The notes under the pieces are model-generated. The model had not been told where the DNA came from, did no database searches, and saw nothing but the letters and a program-made list of their open reading frames with translations. 35,781 nt of DNA from CAWUJK01 sp964586815. GTDB lineage: Bacteria; Patescibacteriota; Gracilibacteria; BD1-5; UBA6164. The translations under genes were made by a program, and so were the position numbers. Each line of letters starts with the position of its first letter. Positions within the stretch are counted from its first letter, which is position 1. This document shows, one piece after another, positions 9,329-18,757 of the stretch. The stretch lies in contig CAZPIB010000004.1 of the NCBI GenBank assembly GCA_964586815.1, positions 1 through 35,781 of the forward strand, given 5' to 3'.

Positions 9329-11446
9329 ATGAAAATAAATGATATTTATACAAATTTGGAAAAAAAAATTGACTTGAGAGAGTATGAAGTTTTTCTTGGT
9401 GCTGAATTTCCATTAAATCAAAATAAAAATATAGATTCTATCAGAATAAATTTAAAAAAAATAAATTTAAAAAAAAATATAAAAATCAAAAATCAAAAAC
9501 TAAAAATAGATAATTTTGATTGAGTAAATAAAAGAAAAATAAAAAAAGAAGTAAATTTAAAAACAATAATTAAAAATTCAAAAAAACTAAAATATAAAAT
9601 AATAAATTATTTATCAAATCTGCATTTTAGTTTTCAAAATAAAAATAAATTATTTAGAATAAGTAGTTATGCTATCTTAATACTAAGTATTTTATTTTTT
9701 AATAAAATATTGATTCAAAACCTTGTTTCAGGATGAATAAATAATCTTTATAACATTCAATATAGTAACAATATATATGAGATAGAAACAGAACTAAGTA
9801 AAGCAAACACAAAATTTAGTATTGCAAATATTCTATTTATTCCATTTAAAATTATTCCAGGACAAGATATTAAAAATGCAAGTAATTGAATTTCAGCATT
9901 AAAAGAAATAAGTCAATTATGACTTGATTTTAGTGTTTTTTATAAAAAAAATATTATTTTTTTTGAAAATAGAAAAATTACTGAAGTATATTTTGCAAAT
10001 TTATTAAAAAATGCTAAACCATTTTTTATAAATACAGAAAATAGATTAAAAAAAATAGACTATAATCTATCACAAATAAATTTACAAGATACATATTCTA
10101 ATAGATTTAAAAAATTAGAAAAACTAAAACAGTATACTAAATTGTCTTTTAATAAACTATCTTTTATTAATAATAATTTTGAAACTTTTTTAAATATTCT
10201 AGGAAAAAATAGACTTAAAAGATATTTTATAGTATTTCAAAATAGTGATGAAATTAGGCCAACTTGAGGATTTATGTGAAGTGCTTGAATAATAGAAATT
10301 TTTGCCTGAAAAGTAAAGTCATTTCAAAAAAGAGATATTTATGCTTATGAATGGGATTCTAAAAAAAATTATACTTGAGCAGTAGAGTGACCAACTTGAA
10401 TAAATCTATTATCAGAAAGATTATGATTAAGAGATTCTAATGCTTTTATTGACATAAGTAGATCTAGTAAGTCTATAAATTATTTTATGAAAAAATGATT
10501 ATATGATTTAGATTGAATTATTTTTATTAATAAAAATATAATTCTTGATATAATATATGTATTATGAGATATTAAATTCGGTCAATATAATACAATCATA
10601 AATCATACTAATTTTTCAGAACAGATATCAATACTGGTTAATGCTCAAGTTAGTAAAAAAGCTACTCTTGATACACCAAAACAAGTACTATTTGATTTTT
10701 CTGAATTATTTAAGAAAAAAATAAAATCAGAAAAAAAATATTATGAAATATTTGAAACTATTATAAATAATATAAAATCAAGAGATATAGTTTTTTATAG
10801 TTTTAATAAGTCAGAAAATGAATTTCTTAAAAAGTTGTGAGTAAACTGATATTTTGATTATAAAAAACAAACTGATTTTAATTTTCCATTTTTTATATCA
10901 GTTTGATGAAATAAATCTGATAGATTTATAGAAAGAAAATATATAAAAAATATTACTATAAATCAAAATAAGTATAATAATTTATGTACACTATATACTG
11001 ATTTTGAAATTATTTTAAAAAATACTTTTAGCAAAAAAGATGAAAAAAGAATAATAGCAACTATGGAAGGCTTTAGAGTTATACCTACAGAAGATAGGGT
11101 TAATATAGCTTGAAAATGATTAAATCAAAGCTTTACAAAAGTACTTATTCCACAAAATGCAATTTTAAATTATGATAATTTAAAAAAATATTGAATAAAT
11201 GTAGTTAAAACTTGAGATAATGTTACAGTTGAAAAACTTTTAAAAACTAAGCCTTGAAATAAGAGTTATTTTAAATTTTATTATAAAATAGAAAATATAG
11301 ATTGTAAAAATCATAATTTCAAAGTTTATAAACAAGCAGGAATTAATAAATATGATATTTATTTTAAATATATAAATAATAAGACTAATGTAACAGAAAA
11401 ATTAAAACTATATTGATTAGATCAAGATTTTTATTATAATAAATAA
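9329..11446 (+). CDS. DUF4012-family membrane protein
   Basis: The 705-aa product has a Lys/Asn-rich cytosolic N-terminus, one transmembrane helix at about residues 115-135 (AILILSILFFNKILIQNL) and a large outside region. The signature FQNSDEIRPTGGFMGSAGII, about residue 306 on, is that of DUF4012, which is frequent in Patescibacteria and in actinobacterial wall-polysaccharide clusters. Both Gly codons in the equivalent of GGF are UGA (TGA GGA). I know no proven enzymatic activity for the family; relation to LytR-CpsA-Psr-like wall proteins is a suggestion only. It stands upstream of murE-dnaX-priA with a 74-nt gap containing a 20-bp tandem repeat. The start is chosen because it directly follows a promoter-like element and is the first ATG. 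Confidence 0.85.
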
Positions 11447-11480
11447 AAATTATATAAAATAAATAAAAATTATATAAAAA
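11441..11480 (+). repeat. 20-bp tandem duplication
   Basis: AAATAAAAATTATATAAAAT (11441-11460) is followed directly by a copy differing only in the last base (11461-11480). The first copy includes the last codon and TAA of the DUF4012 gene. It is probably a simple slippage duplication. Confidence 0.85.
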
Positions 11481-11520
11481 AATAATAAAAAAATTTTAAT
11501 TCTTTTATTTTAAGTAAAAA

Positions 11521-12834
11521 ATGTTAGAAAAATTAAGAAAAGCTATAAGTTTAGATAATTCTTTTAGAGTTTTTTATCATAAACTTAGAGCTATAATTGC
11601 AAATATTTACTATGGTTTTCCTAGTAAAAATATGAAAATAATATGAGTAACCTGAACAAATTGAAAAACTTCAACTTGTAATATTATCGCAAAAGGACTT
11701 ATAGAAAATTGAGAAAAAGTTTTTATGTTTACAACTATAAATATAATAATGTGAACTCTAGAAACTCAAAATAAAATAAAAATGACCTCTCCAGATCCTT
11801 TTGATTTACAGAGATTGTTAAAACAAGCAAAGTCTCTTTGAATACAAAAAGCAATTATTGAGACAGCTAGCCATTGAATATTTTATCATAGAATTTGGGG
11901 AATAAATTATGATACAATTATTCTTACAAATATAACTCAAGATCATTTAGATTTACATAAAACTATGAAAAATTATGTAAATACTAAATTGCAAATATTT
12001 AAAAAATTAATAACTTATACTAGAAAAAAATGAGTTAAAAAAACTGCAATAATCAATATTAATAGTGATTATTCAGACTTATTTATAAATGAAACCTTTG
12101 ATTCTCTTTATACTTATTGAAAAGATTCAAATGCAGATATATCAATTAACAATATAAAAGAAACAGATAAATGACTTGAATTTAGTTTAAGAATTCCTTG
12201 AGAAAATTTAAATATAAAAAGTAAACTTAGATGAGAATTTAATGCTTATAATATTTCCGCAGCTGTTGCTTGTTTTATTTCTGAAGGAATAGATAAAAAG
12301 AAAATTCCAAAAATGGTAGAAAATATTATTTGAATTCCAGGAAGACTAGAAGAAGTAGAAAATAATGAATTATTTAAAATTTTTATAGATTATGCTCATA
12401 CAGAAAATGCTTTAGATAATGTTTTAACTACACTAAAGCCACTGGCAAAAAACTGAAAATTAATAACAGTTTTTTGAGCAACTTGAGATAGAGATAAATC
12501 AAAAAGAATTCCTATGGGACAAGTTGTTTCAAGGCTTTCAGATAAAGTAATCTTAACTCAAGATGATGATTATTCAGAAAATACTATTGATATAATAAAA
12601 GATGTCTTACCTTGAATAGAAAGAGTTGAGTGAGAAGATTTTTGGGTAATACCAGATAGGGAAGAAGCAATTAGAACAGCACTTCTTTGAGCAAATCCTT
12701 GAGATGTTCTAATTATAGCTTGAAAATGAGATGAGACTAGCTTAGTGACAAATAAATGAATAATAGAGTGGCACGATAAAACAAAAGTTTTAGAGATACT
12801 AAAAGATATTGATGATAATAAAATAATTAAATAA
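11521..12834 (+). CDS. murE: Mur ligase, MurE-like
   Basis: The 437-aa product is an ATP-dependent ligase adding an amino acid to a UDP-MurNAc peptide in cell-wall synthesis. The P-loop is IIGVTGTNGKTST, the second signature is TNITQDHLDLHKTMKNY with the carbamylated-Lys region near it, and the C-terminal domain has IPGRLE, FIDYAHTENAL, FGATGDRDKSKR and IIAGKGDETSL. This order fits MurE. The site that is DNPR in enzymes adding meso-diaminopimelate reads DDDYSEN here, so the third residue cannot be inferred. The N-terminal UDP-binding domain is short, and the protein is smaller than E. coli MurE (495 aa). dnaX starts 2 nt after the stop codon. Conserved P-loop glycines include UGA. Confidence 0.85.
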
Positions 12835-12836
12835 AT

Positions 12837-14288
12837 ATGACTTTATATTTAAAATATAGACCAAAAGATTTTAAAGGCCTTGTTGGTCAAGACTTTATAA
12901 AAAATACTTTACAAAAAGCTACAGCTGAACAAAAAACAGTTGGAGCATATTTGCTTTGTTGACCTAGGTGAACAGGAAAAACAAGTACTGCTAGAATTTT
13001 AGCAAAAGCTGTAAATTGTATAGATTCAAGTAATTGAAATCCTTGTAATAAATGTAATATTTGTGAGGCTATAAATTCTGAGAGCCTTATTGATGTAATT
13101 GAAATAGATGCTGCAAGCAATACTTGAGTAGAAAATATTAGAGATATTATAAATAAGGCAAATTTTAGACCTACAAATGCAAAATATAAAATTTATATAA
13201 TTGATGAGGTTCATATGTTATCAAAATGAGCTTTTAATGCACTTTTAAAAATTCTTGAAGAGCCACCATCTTTTGTAAAATTTATTCTAGCAACAACAGA
13301 AACTCACAAAGTTCCTGAAACAATTATTAGTAGATGTCAGAGATATGATTTTAAAAATATTTCTGAAAATAACTTAAAATCTAGACTAGAATTTATAGCA
13401 AAAGAGGAAAAAATAAAAATAGATGAAAAGTCATTAAATTATATTGTAAAAAATTCAGCTTGAGGTCTTAGAAATGCAATTTCAAGCTTTGAACAATTAA
13501 CTATAAATTCGCAAATAAAATATAAAAATATTATAGAAAGCTTATGAATAGTTAATGAAGAAAAATTAGAATTTTTTTTAAATAAGCTATTAAATAAGCA
13601 ACACTCTATAATTGAAGATTATGAGGAATTAGTTTCTTCAGGAAAAAATATTAAATTATTTTTCAAAGAATTAATATTTTTTACAAAAGATAAAACTATT
13701 TTAGATTTGAAAAATAATAAAAATATTTCTGATTTATTATCTATTTTAGATAAACTTGATGAAACTTATTCAAAAACAAAAAACTCTCTTGATGAAAATA
13801 CTAGTTTTTTAATAGGTATTTTAAAAATAATAAACCCTATAAAAAAAGAAATAAAACAAGAAAAAATTAAAAATCAAAAATTAAAAAAAGAAGAAATTAA
13901 TTTAGCTAAAGTGGTAAGAGTTCCTGAAATGAAAAAGTCAAGTTTAGGAACTGGTACCAAAGTTGTAGAATGTAAAAAACAAGAACTTGAAGTAGAAGAT
14001 ATTTCAGATATATTTTGAGAAGAACTTAAAGAAAATATAAAAAGCAATTTAACTTCAAATCTTTTTGATAAAAAAGCTTTTGTAAAAACTCTAAAAGAAT
14101 TATGAGCAAAATGATGATTAACAATGTGAATAAGGGCATCAGAATGTTTTCATAATTGAAATACATTAGAGATAAGATTTAAAACAAAATTTGCATTAAA
14201 TCAAATAAGTATAAATGATAATAAAGATTATATAAAAAATGCTCTTGAGTCAATGGGTATGTGAAATTTAGAATTAATTTTAAAATAA
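12837..14288 (+). CDS. dnaX: DNA polymerase III subunit gamma/tau
   Basis: The 483-aa clamp-loader ATPase begins MTLYLKYRPKDFKGLVGQ. Walker A is GPRGTGKTS (42-50), and the zinc cysteines are C61, C70, C73 and C76. Walker B is IIDEVHMLS, followed by ALLKILEEPP, and the sensor arginine region is ETIISRCQRYDF. Domain III runs to about residue 340. A low-complexity Lys-rich linker then leads to a C-terminal domain (about 390-483) of the kind that contacts polymerase in tau. The gene starts 2 nt after murE and priA begins 2 nt after its stop, which suggests translational coupling. A 7-bp inverted repeat lies in the linker (13919-13952). A programmed frameshift to make gamma is not supported: the E. 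coli heptamer is absent. Confidence 0.95.
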
Positions 14289-14290
14289 AA

Positions 14291-15277
14291 ATGTATTGTT
14301 TAATTTCTACATTTTCAAAAACATTTGATGAACTTGGATTAATTTATTTTATTCCAAGTTTTTTGGATTCAGAAATAAAAACTGGTCAAATAGTAGAAAT
14401 TCCAATTTGAAAACAAATAGAAATTTGAATAGTTCTAAAAATTTGAACATTAGAAAAACTAAATAACTCAAATATTTCAGAAAAAAAGATAAGATCTATT
14501 ATTTCTATAAAAAATGAAAATATCTTTTTAGATAAAAATAGAATAAAACTAGTTCAGTTTATAGCTAAATATTATTTTTCACATATCCATAATTCTATAT
14601 CTTTATTTTTTCCTAAAAACATGAGAGATAAAATGTGTGCAGTGAAACAAGTGCCCTTGGGGTGAAAAAATAAAGTAAACTTAGATAGCAAAAATAATAT
14701 TAAGTATAGCTTTAATTTTGATAAAAAATTATCAAAAAAACAGAATATGATTTTTGAAGAATTCAAAAATTCAAAAGAAAAGAAATTCTTATTACATTGA
14801 ATAACGGGGAGCTGAAAAACTGAAATTTATATAAAATTAATAAAAGAAGAATTAGATAAAAATAAACAAAGTTTACTACTTATTCCAGAAATAATTTTGA
14901 CTAATCAATTAGAATCAAGACTTAAAAAAGTTTTTTGAGACACTATTTTAGTTATTAATTCTAGTATTACACAAGCAAATAAAACTAAAGCTTGGATTTG
15001 AATATATCAAAATCAATCAAAAATAATAATTGGGACAAGGTCAGCACTTTTTTATCCTTATCAGGATTTATGATTAATAATTATAGATGAACAACATGAT
15101 AATTCTTATATTTCTAATAAATCTCCAAGATATGATTCTATAGAAATAGCTAATAAAATTACAGATTTATATTGAAATAAGCTTTTATTATCAAGCTGAA
15201 CTCCTAGTATAAAAATTATGTATAATGCAATAAAAGGTAAATATAAGATATTGAAGTTATTAGAAAAATTTGAATAA
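14291..15277 (+). CDS. priA: PriA-like primosomal protein, lacking the C-terminal helicase half
   Basis: The 328-aa frame matches only the front half of PriA (usually 650-800 aa), the helicase that reloads the replisome at stalled forks. Residues 1-115 are the 3'-end-binding domain, including TGQIVEIPIG and VQFIAKYYFSH. After a linker carrying dispersed repeat copy A comes helicase lobe 1: Walker A HGITGSGKTEIY, IPEIILTNQLE, IIIGTRSALFYP, DEQH (normally DEEH) and LSSGTPSIKIM. The frame then stops with TAA at 15275. The zinc-binding segment, lobe 2 and the C-terminal domain are missing, and no continuation is possible because a convergent ABC-F gene ends 11 bases further on. It is either a decayed gene or a reduced PriA that no longer unwinds DNA. 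The domain call is firm; its function is not. Confidence 0.82.
14638..14674 (+). repeat. Dispersed repeat, copy A (inside priA)
   Basis: Core AAGTGCCCTTGGGGTGAAAA begins at 14649, preceded by GCAGTGAAAC. Four copies in the window share AAGTGCYYYTGDKGTR plus an A-tract; copies A and B are identical over GCAGTGAAACAAGTGC. Here it is translated as AVKQVPLGGK in the PriA interdomain linker. It stands out from its surroundings by its G+C content. Confidence 0.8.
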
Positions 15278-15288
15278 AAAAATTAAAC

Positions 15289-17181
15289 CTAATAAACTTC
15301 TTTAATTCATTTTTCAACTTCATCAAAAACTTCCATTTTCTTATCTCTAATTAACCAAATTTTATTACTAACACTTTCAAGTAAATCTCTATCATGTGAT
15401 ACTATTATAGTTGTTCAATTAAATCAGTCCAGCATTTTTTTAATAACTTCTTTTGAATGTAGATCAAGATGATTTGTAGGTTCATCCATAATTATAATAT
15501 CTGGAGAGGTTAATAGCATCTTTGTGAGAGCTACTTTTGCTTTTTCTCAACCTGAAAGAGTTGAGATTTTTTGATCAACTTTATCTCATTTAATAAGTAA
15601 TCATCATAATATTTGCCTGATTTTTGTTTCATTTTCAAAATTTGCTCAAAGCTCTTTTATAATACTAATTTCTGGATTTAAGTCTTCAAGTACTTGAGAA
15701 TATGATCAAATTTCAATAGTTTCATTTATTTGAGCTATTCAATTAAGAGGTTTTAATTCTCATAAAATTGTTTTTAAAAGTGTAGATTTTCCAGATCAAT
15801 TTGCTCAAATAATTCATATTTTATCTATTTTTTTTACTTCAAGTAATTCCGGAAGAGCTACAATAGTAACGTTATATCAAACTTCAATATTTTCTAGTTT
15901 CATTATTGTTTCTGGAAGTCTTTTATTTGAATTTATACTTATTGCTTTTACTATACTTTCATTTTCTGGTTTATCTAAAACATTAATTTTTGCCATCTGT
16001 TTTATTCTAGACTGAACACTTGTGGCTTTAGATGAATTTGCTCTAAATCTATTTATATATGATTGAGTAATATCTAATTCTTTTTGCTGATTAGTATAAT
16101 CTTTCATTTTTTTATTAAATCTATCTTGTTTTTGCTCTAGATATATTTCATAATTTCAAGGATAATTATTTATTTTTTTTCAAGAAATTTCAGCTATTTT
16201 ATCTGAGGTATTATTTATAAATCTTATATCATGAGAAATAGATAGTATTGCTTTTTTCCAATTTTTACAAAATTTTTCTAGAAATATAATTCATTCTATA
16301 TCTAAATGATTTGTTGGCTCATCAAGAATAAGTAAATCTACTTGCATAATTAGAAATTTTGCAATTTGAACTTTTGTTTGTTCTCAACCTGAAAGCTGAA
16401 GAACATTAAAATTCATTTGCTCATCAGAAAAACCAAAATACTTAAGTATTTCTAGTTGTATTTCATATTTTTTATATCAATCTATTTCAAGTAATTCTAG
16501 ATTTAAAGTATTTGCTTCTTCCCATAAATCCAGATTATTTTTAATTTTGTTATATCTATTAATTTTTTGAGTTATTTCTGAAAATACTTCTAGCATTTCT
16601 TGTTTTAAAGTATTTTTGTCTGATTTCCAAAATAAATCTTGAGATAAATATCATATTGTAATTCAAGGAGCTAGTTCTATTTTTCAATTTCAGTCAATAT
16701 TTTCCTCTTTTCCTATTATCATTTTTAAAAGAGTAGTTTTTCCACAACCATTTTTTCAAATAAGAGCTATCTTATCTTTTTTATTTATTTTTAAAGTAGC
16801 TTGCTCAAATAAGTGAGTTTGTTCAATATATTTAGTAAGATTTTGTATATTTATTAAAGTTGAGGATATTTTTACTTTTCATTCAAATAAATATTTAGGA
16901 ATATTTTCTAGATTGTAAAATTGTCTATTTATAGTATCTCAATTATTATTGATAGTATTATAAATAGGTATATTTATAGTTTCTAATTCAAATTCTTTAT
17001 TTATATATTTTTTTAATCTTTTAATTTTAGTTGTATTTTTTATTTTTGAAGGAATTTCATCTAAAAAATCCTGACATATTTCTTCTACTTCATAATAATT
17101 AAAATCATCTTGATGTTTTTTTAAAACTTCTCAAATTATTTTTTCGATTTCTTGTTTAGTATATATATCTACTTCTTCCAT
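15289..17181 (-). CDS. ABC-F family ATPase (copy 1) with N-terminal extension
   Basis: The 630-aa protein has two ABC cassettes and no membrane segments, the layout of ABC-F translation factors that act in the ribosomal E site. Residues 1-105 are an extra acidic/Lys-rich region absent from most relatives. Cassette 1: Walker A GKNGCGKTT (142-150), signature LSGGEQTKVQ, Walker B LLILDEPTNHLD, switch SISHD. The linker between cassettes (IYLEQKQDRFNKKMKDY..., with SYINRFRANSSKATSVQSR) is the P-site tRNA-interaction motif. Cassette 2: GANGSGKST, LSGGEKAKVALT, IIMDEPTNHLD, IVSHDRD. Several invariant glycines are UGA, for example GG in the first signature. The gene follows the cold-shock gene across a terminator and converges on priA with an 11-nt gap. 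The subfamily (EttA, Uup, YheS or other) is not resolved. Confidence 0.92.
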
Positions 17182-17210
17182 AGATTATTTTAAAGTTTAA
17201 TTTTAAACAC

Positions 17211-17248
17211 AAAAAAAGATATATAACCAAGGCTAAATATCTTTTTTT
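17211..17248. terminator. Hairpin terminator between csp and ABC-F
   Basis: AAAAAAAGATAT (17211-17222) pairs with ATATCTTTTTTT (17237-17248), leaving a 14-base loop. Read leftward it ends the cold-shock gene (stop at 17253) with a U-tract before the ABC-F start at 17181. Confidence 0.7.
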
Positions 17249-17252
17249 AGAA

Positions 17253-17459
17253 TTATGCTTCTGGAGCTAATTCAATATTAATAGCTTGAGCTTTACCATC
17301 TCTACCTTCACCCATTTCGAATACAAGTGCCATATTTTCTTCTAAAGAATCATATTCAAGTCCTTCTACTAAGTTATTAGCATGAAAAAATACATCTCCT
17401 TCTTCAGTTTTAATAAAACCAAAACCATTTTTTAACATTTTTATAGTACCTTCTGTCAT
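17253..17459 (-). CDS. Cold-shock domain protein
   Basis: This 68-aa single OB-fold protein binds single-stranded RNA and DNA as a chaperone. RNP1 is NGFGFIKT and RNP2 is DVFFHANNL, preceded by MTEGTIKML, the standard CspA layout and length. It is the only gene in the window without any in-frame UGA: all 8 glycines are GGT or GGA, so it reads identically in the standard code. It stands alone, with a hairpin terminator immediately downstream and its own upstream region. High expression could select against UGA-Gly, or it may have been exchanged more recently. Confidence 0.95.
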   Translation of the reverse strand: MTEGTIKMLKNGFGFIKTEEGDVFFHANNLVEGLEYDSLEENMALVFEMGEGRDGKAQAINIELAPEA

Positions 17460-17517
17460 ATTTTTATATATATGAAATAAATTATAATTGAAAACTTTTA
17501 CCTAAACAATTAAATAC

Positions 17518-17544
17518 ATTATATAGAAAAAAAATTAAATACAA
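17518..17544 (-). promoter_or_regulatory. Possible csp promoter
   Basis: On the minus strand TTGTAT (17544-17539) and TATAAT (17523-17518) are 15 bp apart. The message would carry a leader of about 50 bases before the ATG at 17459. The spacer is shorter than usual. Confidence 0.25.
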
Positions 17545-17641
17545 ATTTTTTTTCTAGAAAATTTTTATATGTATAATATCTTGAATATTACTCAAAATTT
17601 TATAAAATAATATTGTTTTATAAAATTAATTAAAAATAATT

Positions 17642-18706
17642 ATGTGAATATTAGATATTGTATCACCTTGAGTAATTTATTGAAATGATTTAAAAAAAGT
17701 TTATAAATATGCTAAGCAAAATAATTTTGCCATTCCTGCTATAAATGTTGTTTGAAGTAATAGTATATTAGCTTGTCTTGAAGCAGCTAGTGAAGTTAAT
17801 TCTCCTATAATAATTCAATTTAGTAGTGGTGGATGAAAATTTAACTGATGAAATATACTAGGGAGTATTGATGCTCAAGTTTTAGGATGTGTTGCTGGAG
17901 CCTTACAAGTTCACTCTTTAGCAAAAAAAATGGGAGTTGTTGTAATTTTACATACTGATCATGCTAATAAAAAGGCTTTAGCTTGGATAGATTGATTACT
18001 TGAAGAAAATAAAAAATACTTCAAAAAAGAAGAAAAACCTCTTTTTTCTTCTCATATGCTTGATTTTTCAATAGAATCTTTGGAAGAAAATATTAGAATT
18101 TCTAAAAAATATTTTAAAGAATTTAATAAACTAAATATTGGTTTAGAAGTAGAAATTGGTATTACTTGAGGAGAGGAAGAATGAGCAGATTCAACTACAG
18201 ACAAAACAAAAATGTATACTAGTCCAGAAGAATTATTTTATGCTTATAAGCAATTAAGTGAAGTAGGGGATAATTTCACTATTGCTGCTATGTTTTGAAA
18301 TGTTCATTGAGTGTATAAGCCTTGAAATGTAGAATTAAAACCAGAAATTTTAAATGAAGCTCAAAAATATGTTGCAAAAAAATTAAATTTAGAAGAAAGA
18401 CCTATTGATTATGTTTTCCATTGATGAAGTTGAAGTATCGAGTCAAAAATTAAAGAGTCTATTGAATATTGAGTAATAAAAATGAATGTTGATACAGATG
18501 TTCAATGGGCTTTTTGGGAAGGAGTAAAAAAATATATAGAAGAAAATAAAGATTATATAGCAACTCAAATTGGTAATCCAAATGGAGAAGATTTACCAAA
18601 TAAAAAATATTATGATCCAAGAAAGTGGTTAGCTAGTTGACAAGAATCTATGAAAAATAGAATAATAAAAGCTTTTTGAGATTTAAATGCTTTAAATAAA
18701 AATTAA
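17642..18706 (+). CDS. fba: Fructose-bisphosphate aldolase, class II
   Basis: The 354-aa product cleaves fructose 1,6-bisphosphate in glycolysis, or condenses trioses in the reverse direction, using Zn2+. It begins MGILDIVSPGVIYGNDL and keeps the E. coli FbaA length (359 aa). Zinc ligands are in VVVILHTDHANKKA, MFGNVHGVYKPG and DYVFHGGSGS; the DHA and NVDTD segments are also present. UGA codes most glycines, including the catalytically placed ones of HGGSGS. It is a single gene between divergent csp and convergent thrS, with a terminator hairpin behind it. Its presence supports at least a partial glycolytic pathway. Confidence 0.95.
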
Positions 18707-18724
18707 AAACTTTTTAGTTTTTAT

Positions 18725-18757
18725 AAAAATACAGTATATAATATATATTGTATTTTT
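18725..18757. terminator. Bidirectional hairpin between fba and thrS
   Basis: AAAAATACA (18725-18733) pairs with TGTATTTTT (18749-18757), with a 15-base AT-rich loop. It lies 18 bases after the fba stop and its right arm touches the thrS stop codon, so it can serve both convergent genes. Confidence 0.55.

Noticed and set aside
13929..13990. Programmed -1 frameshift in dnaX to make a short gamma subunit
   Set aside because: The heptamer is G AAA AAG rather than A AAA AAG, so the P-site tRNA would mispair, and the downstream inverted repeat is distant and weak. A -1 stop is present shortly after, but that is expected by chance.
15278..15500. PriA C-terminal half restored by a frameshift
   Set aside because: The sequence after the TAA is the antisense end of the ABC-F gene, which is an intact 630-aa frame. 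None of the three + frames there shows PriA lobe 2 motifs.
17325..17340. Further copies of the AAGTGC repeat at 17330, 19353, 10279 and 30649
   Set aside because: They match only the 6-7 base core inside ordinary codons (Csp, ThrS, DUF4012, cysteine hydrolase) and lack the G/T-rich part and A-tract.
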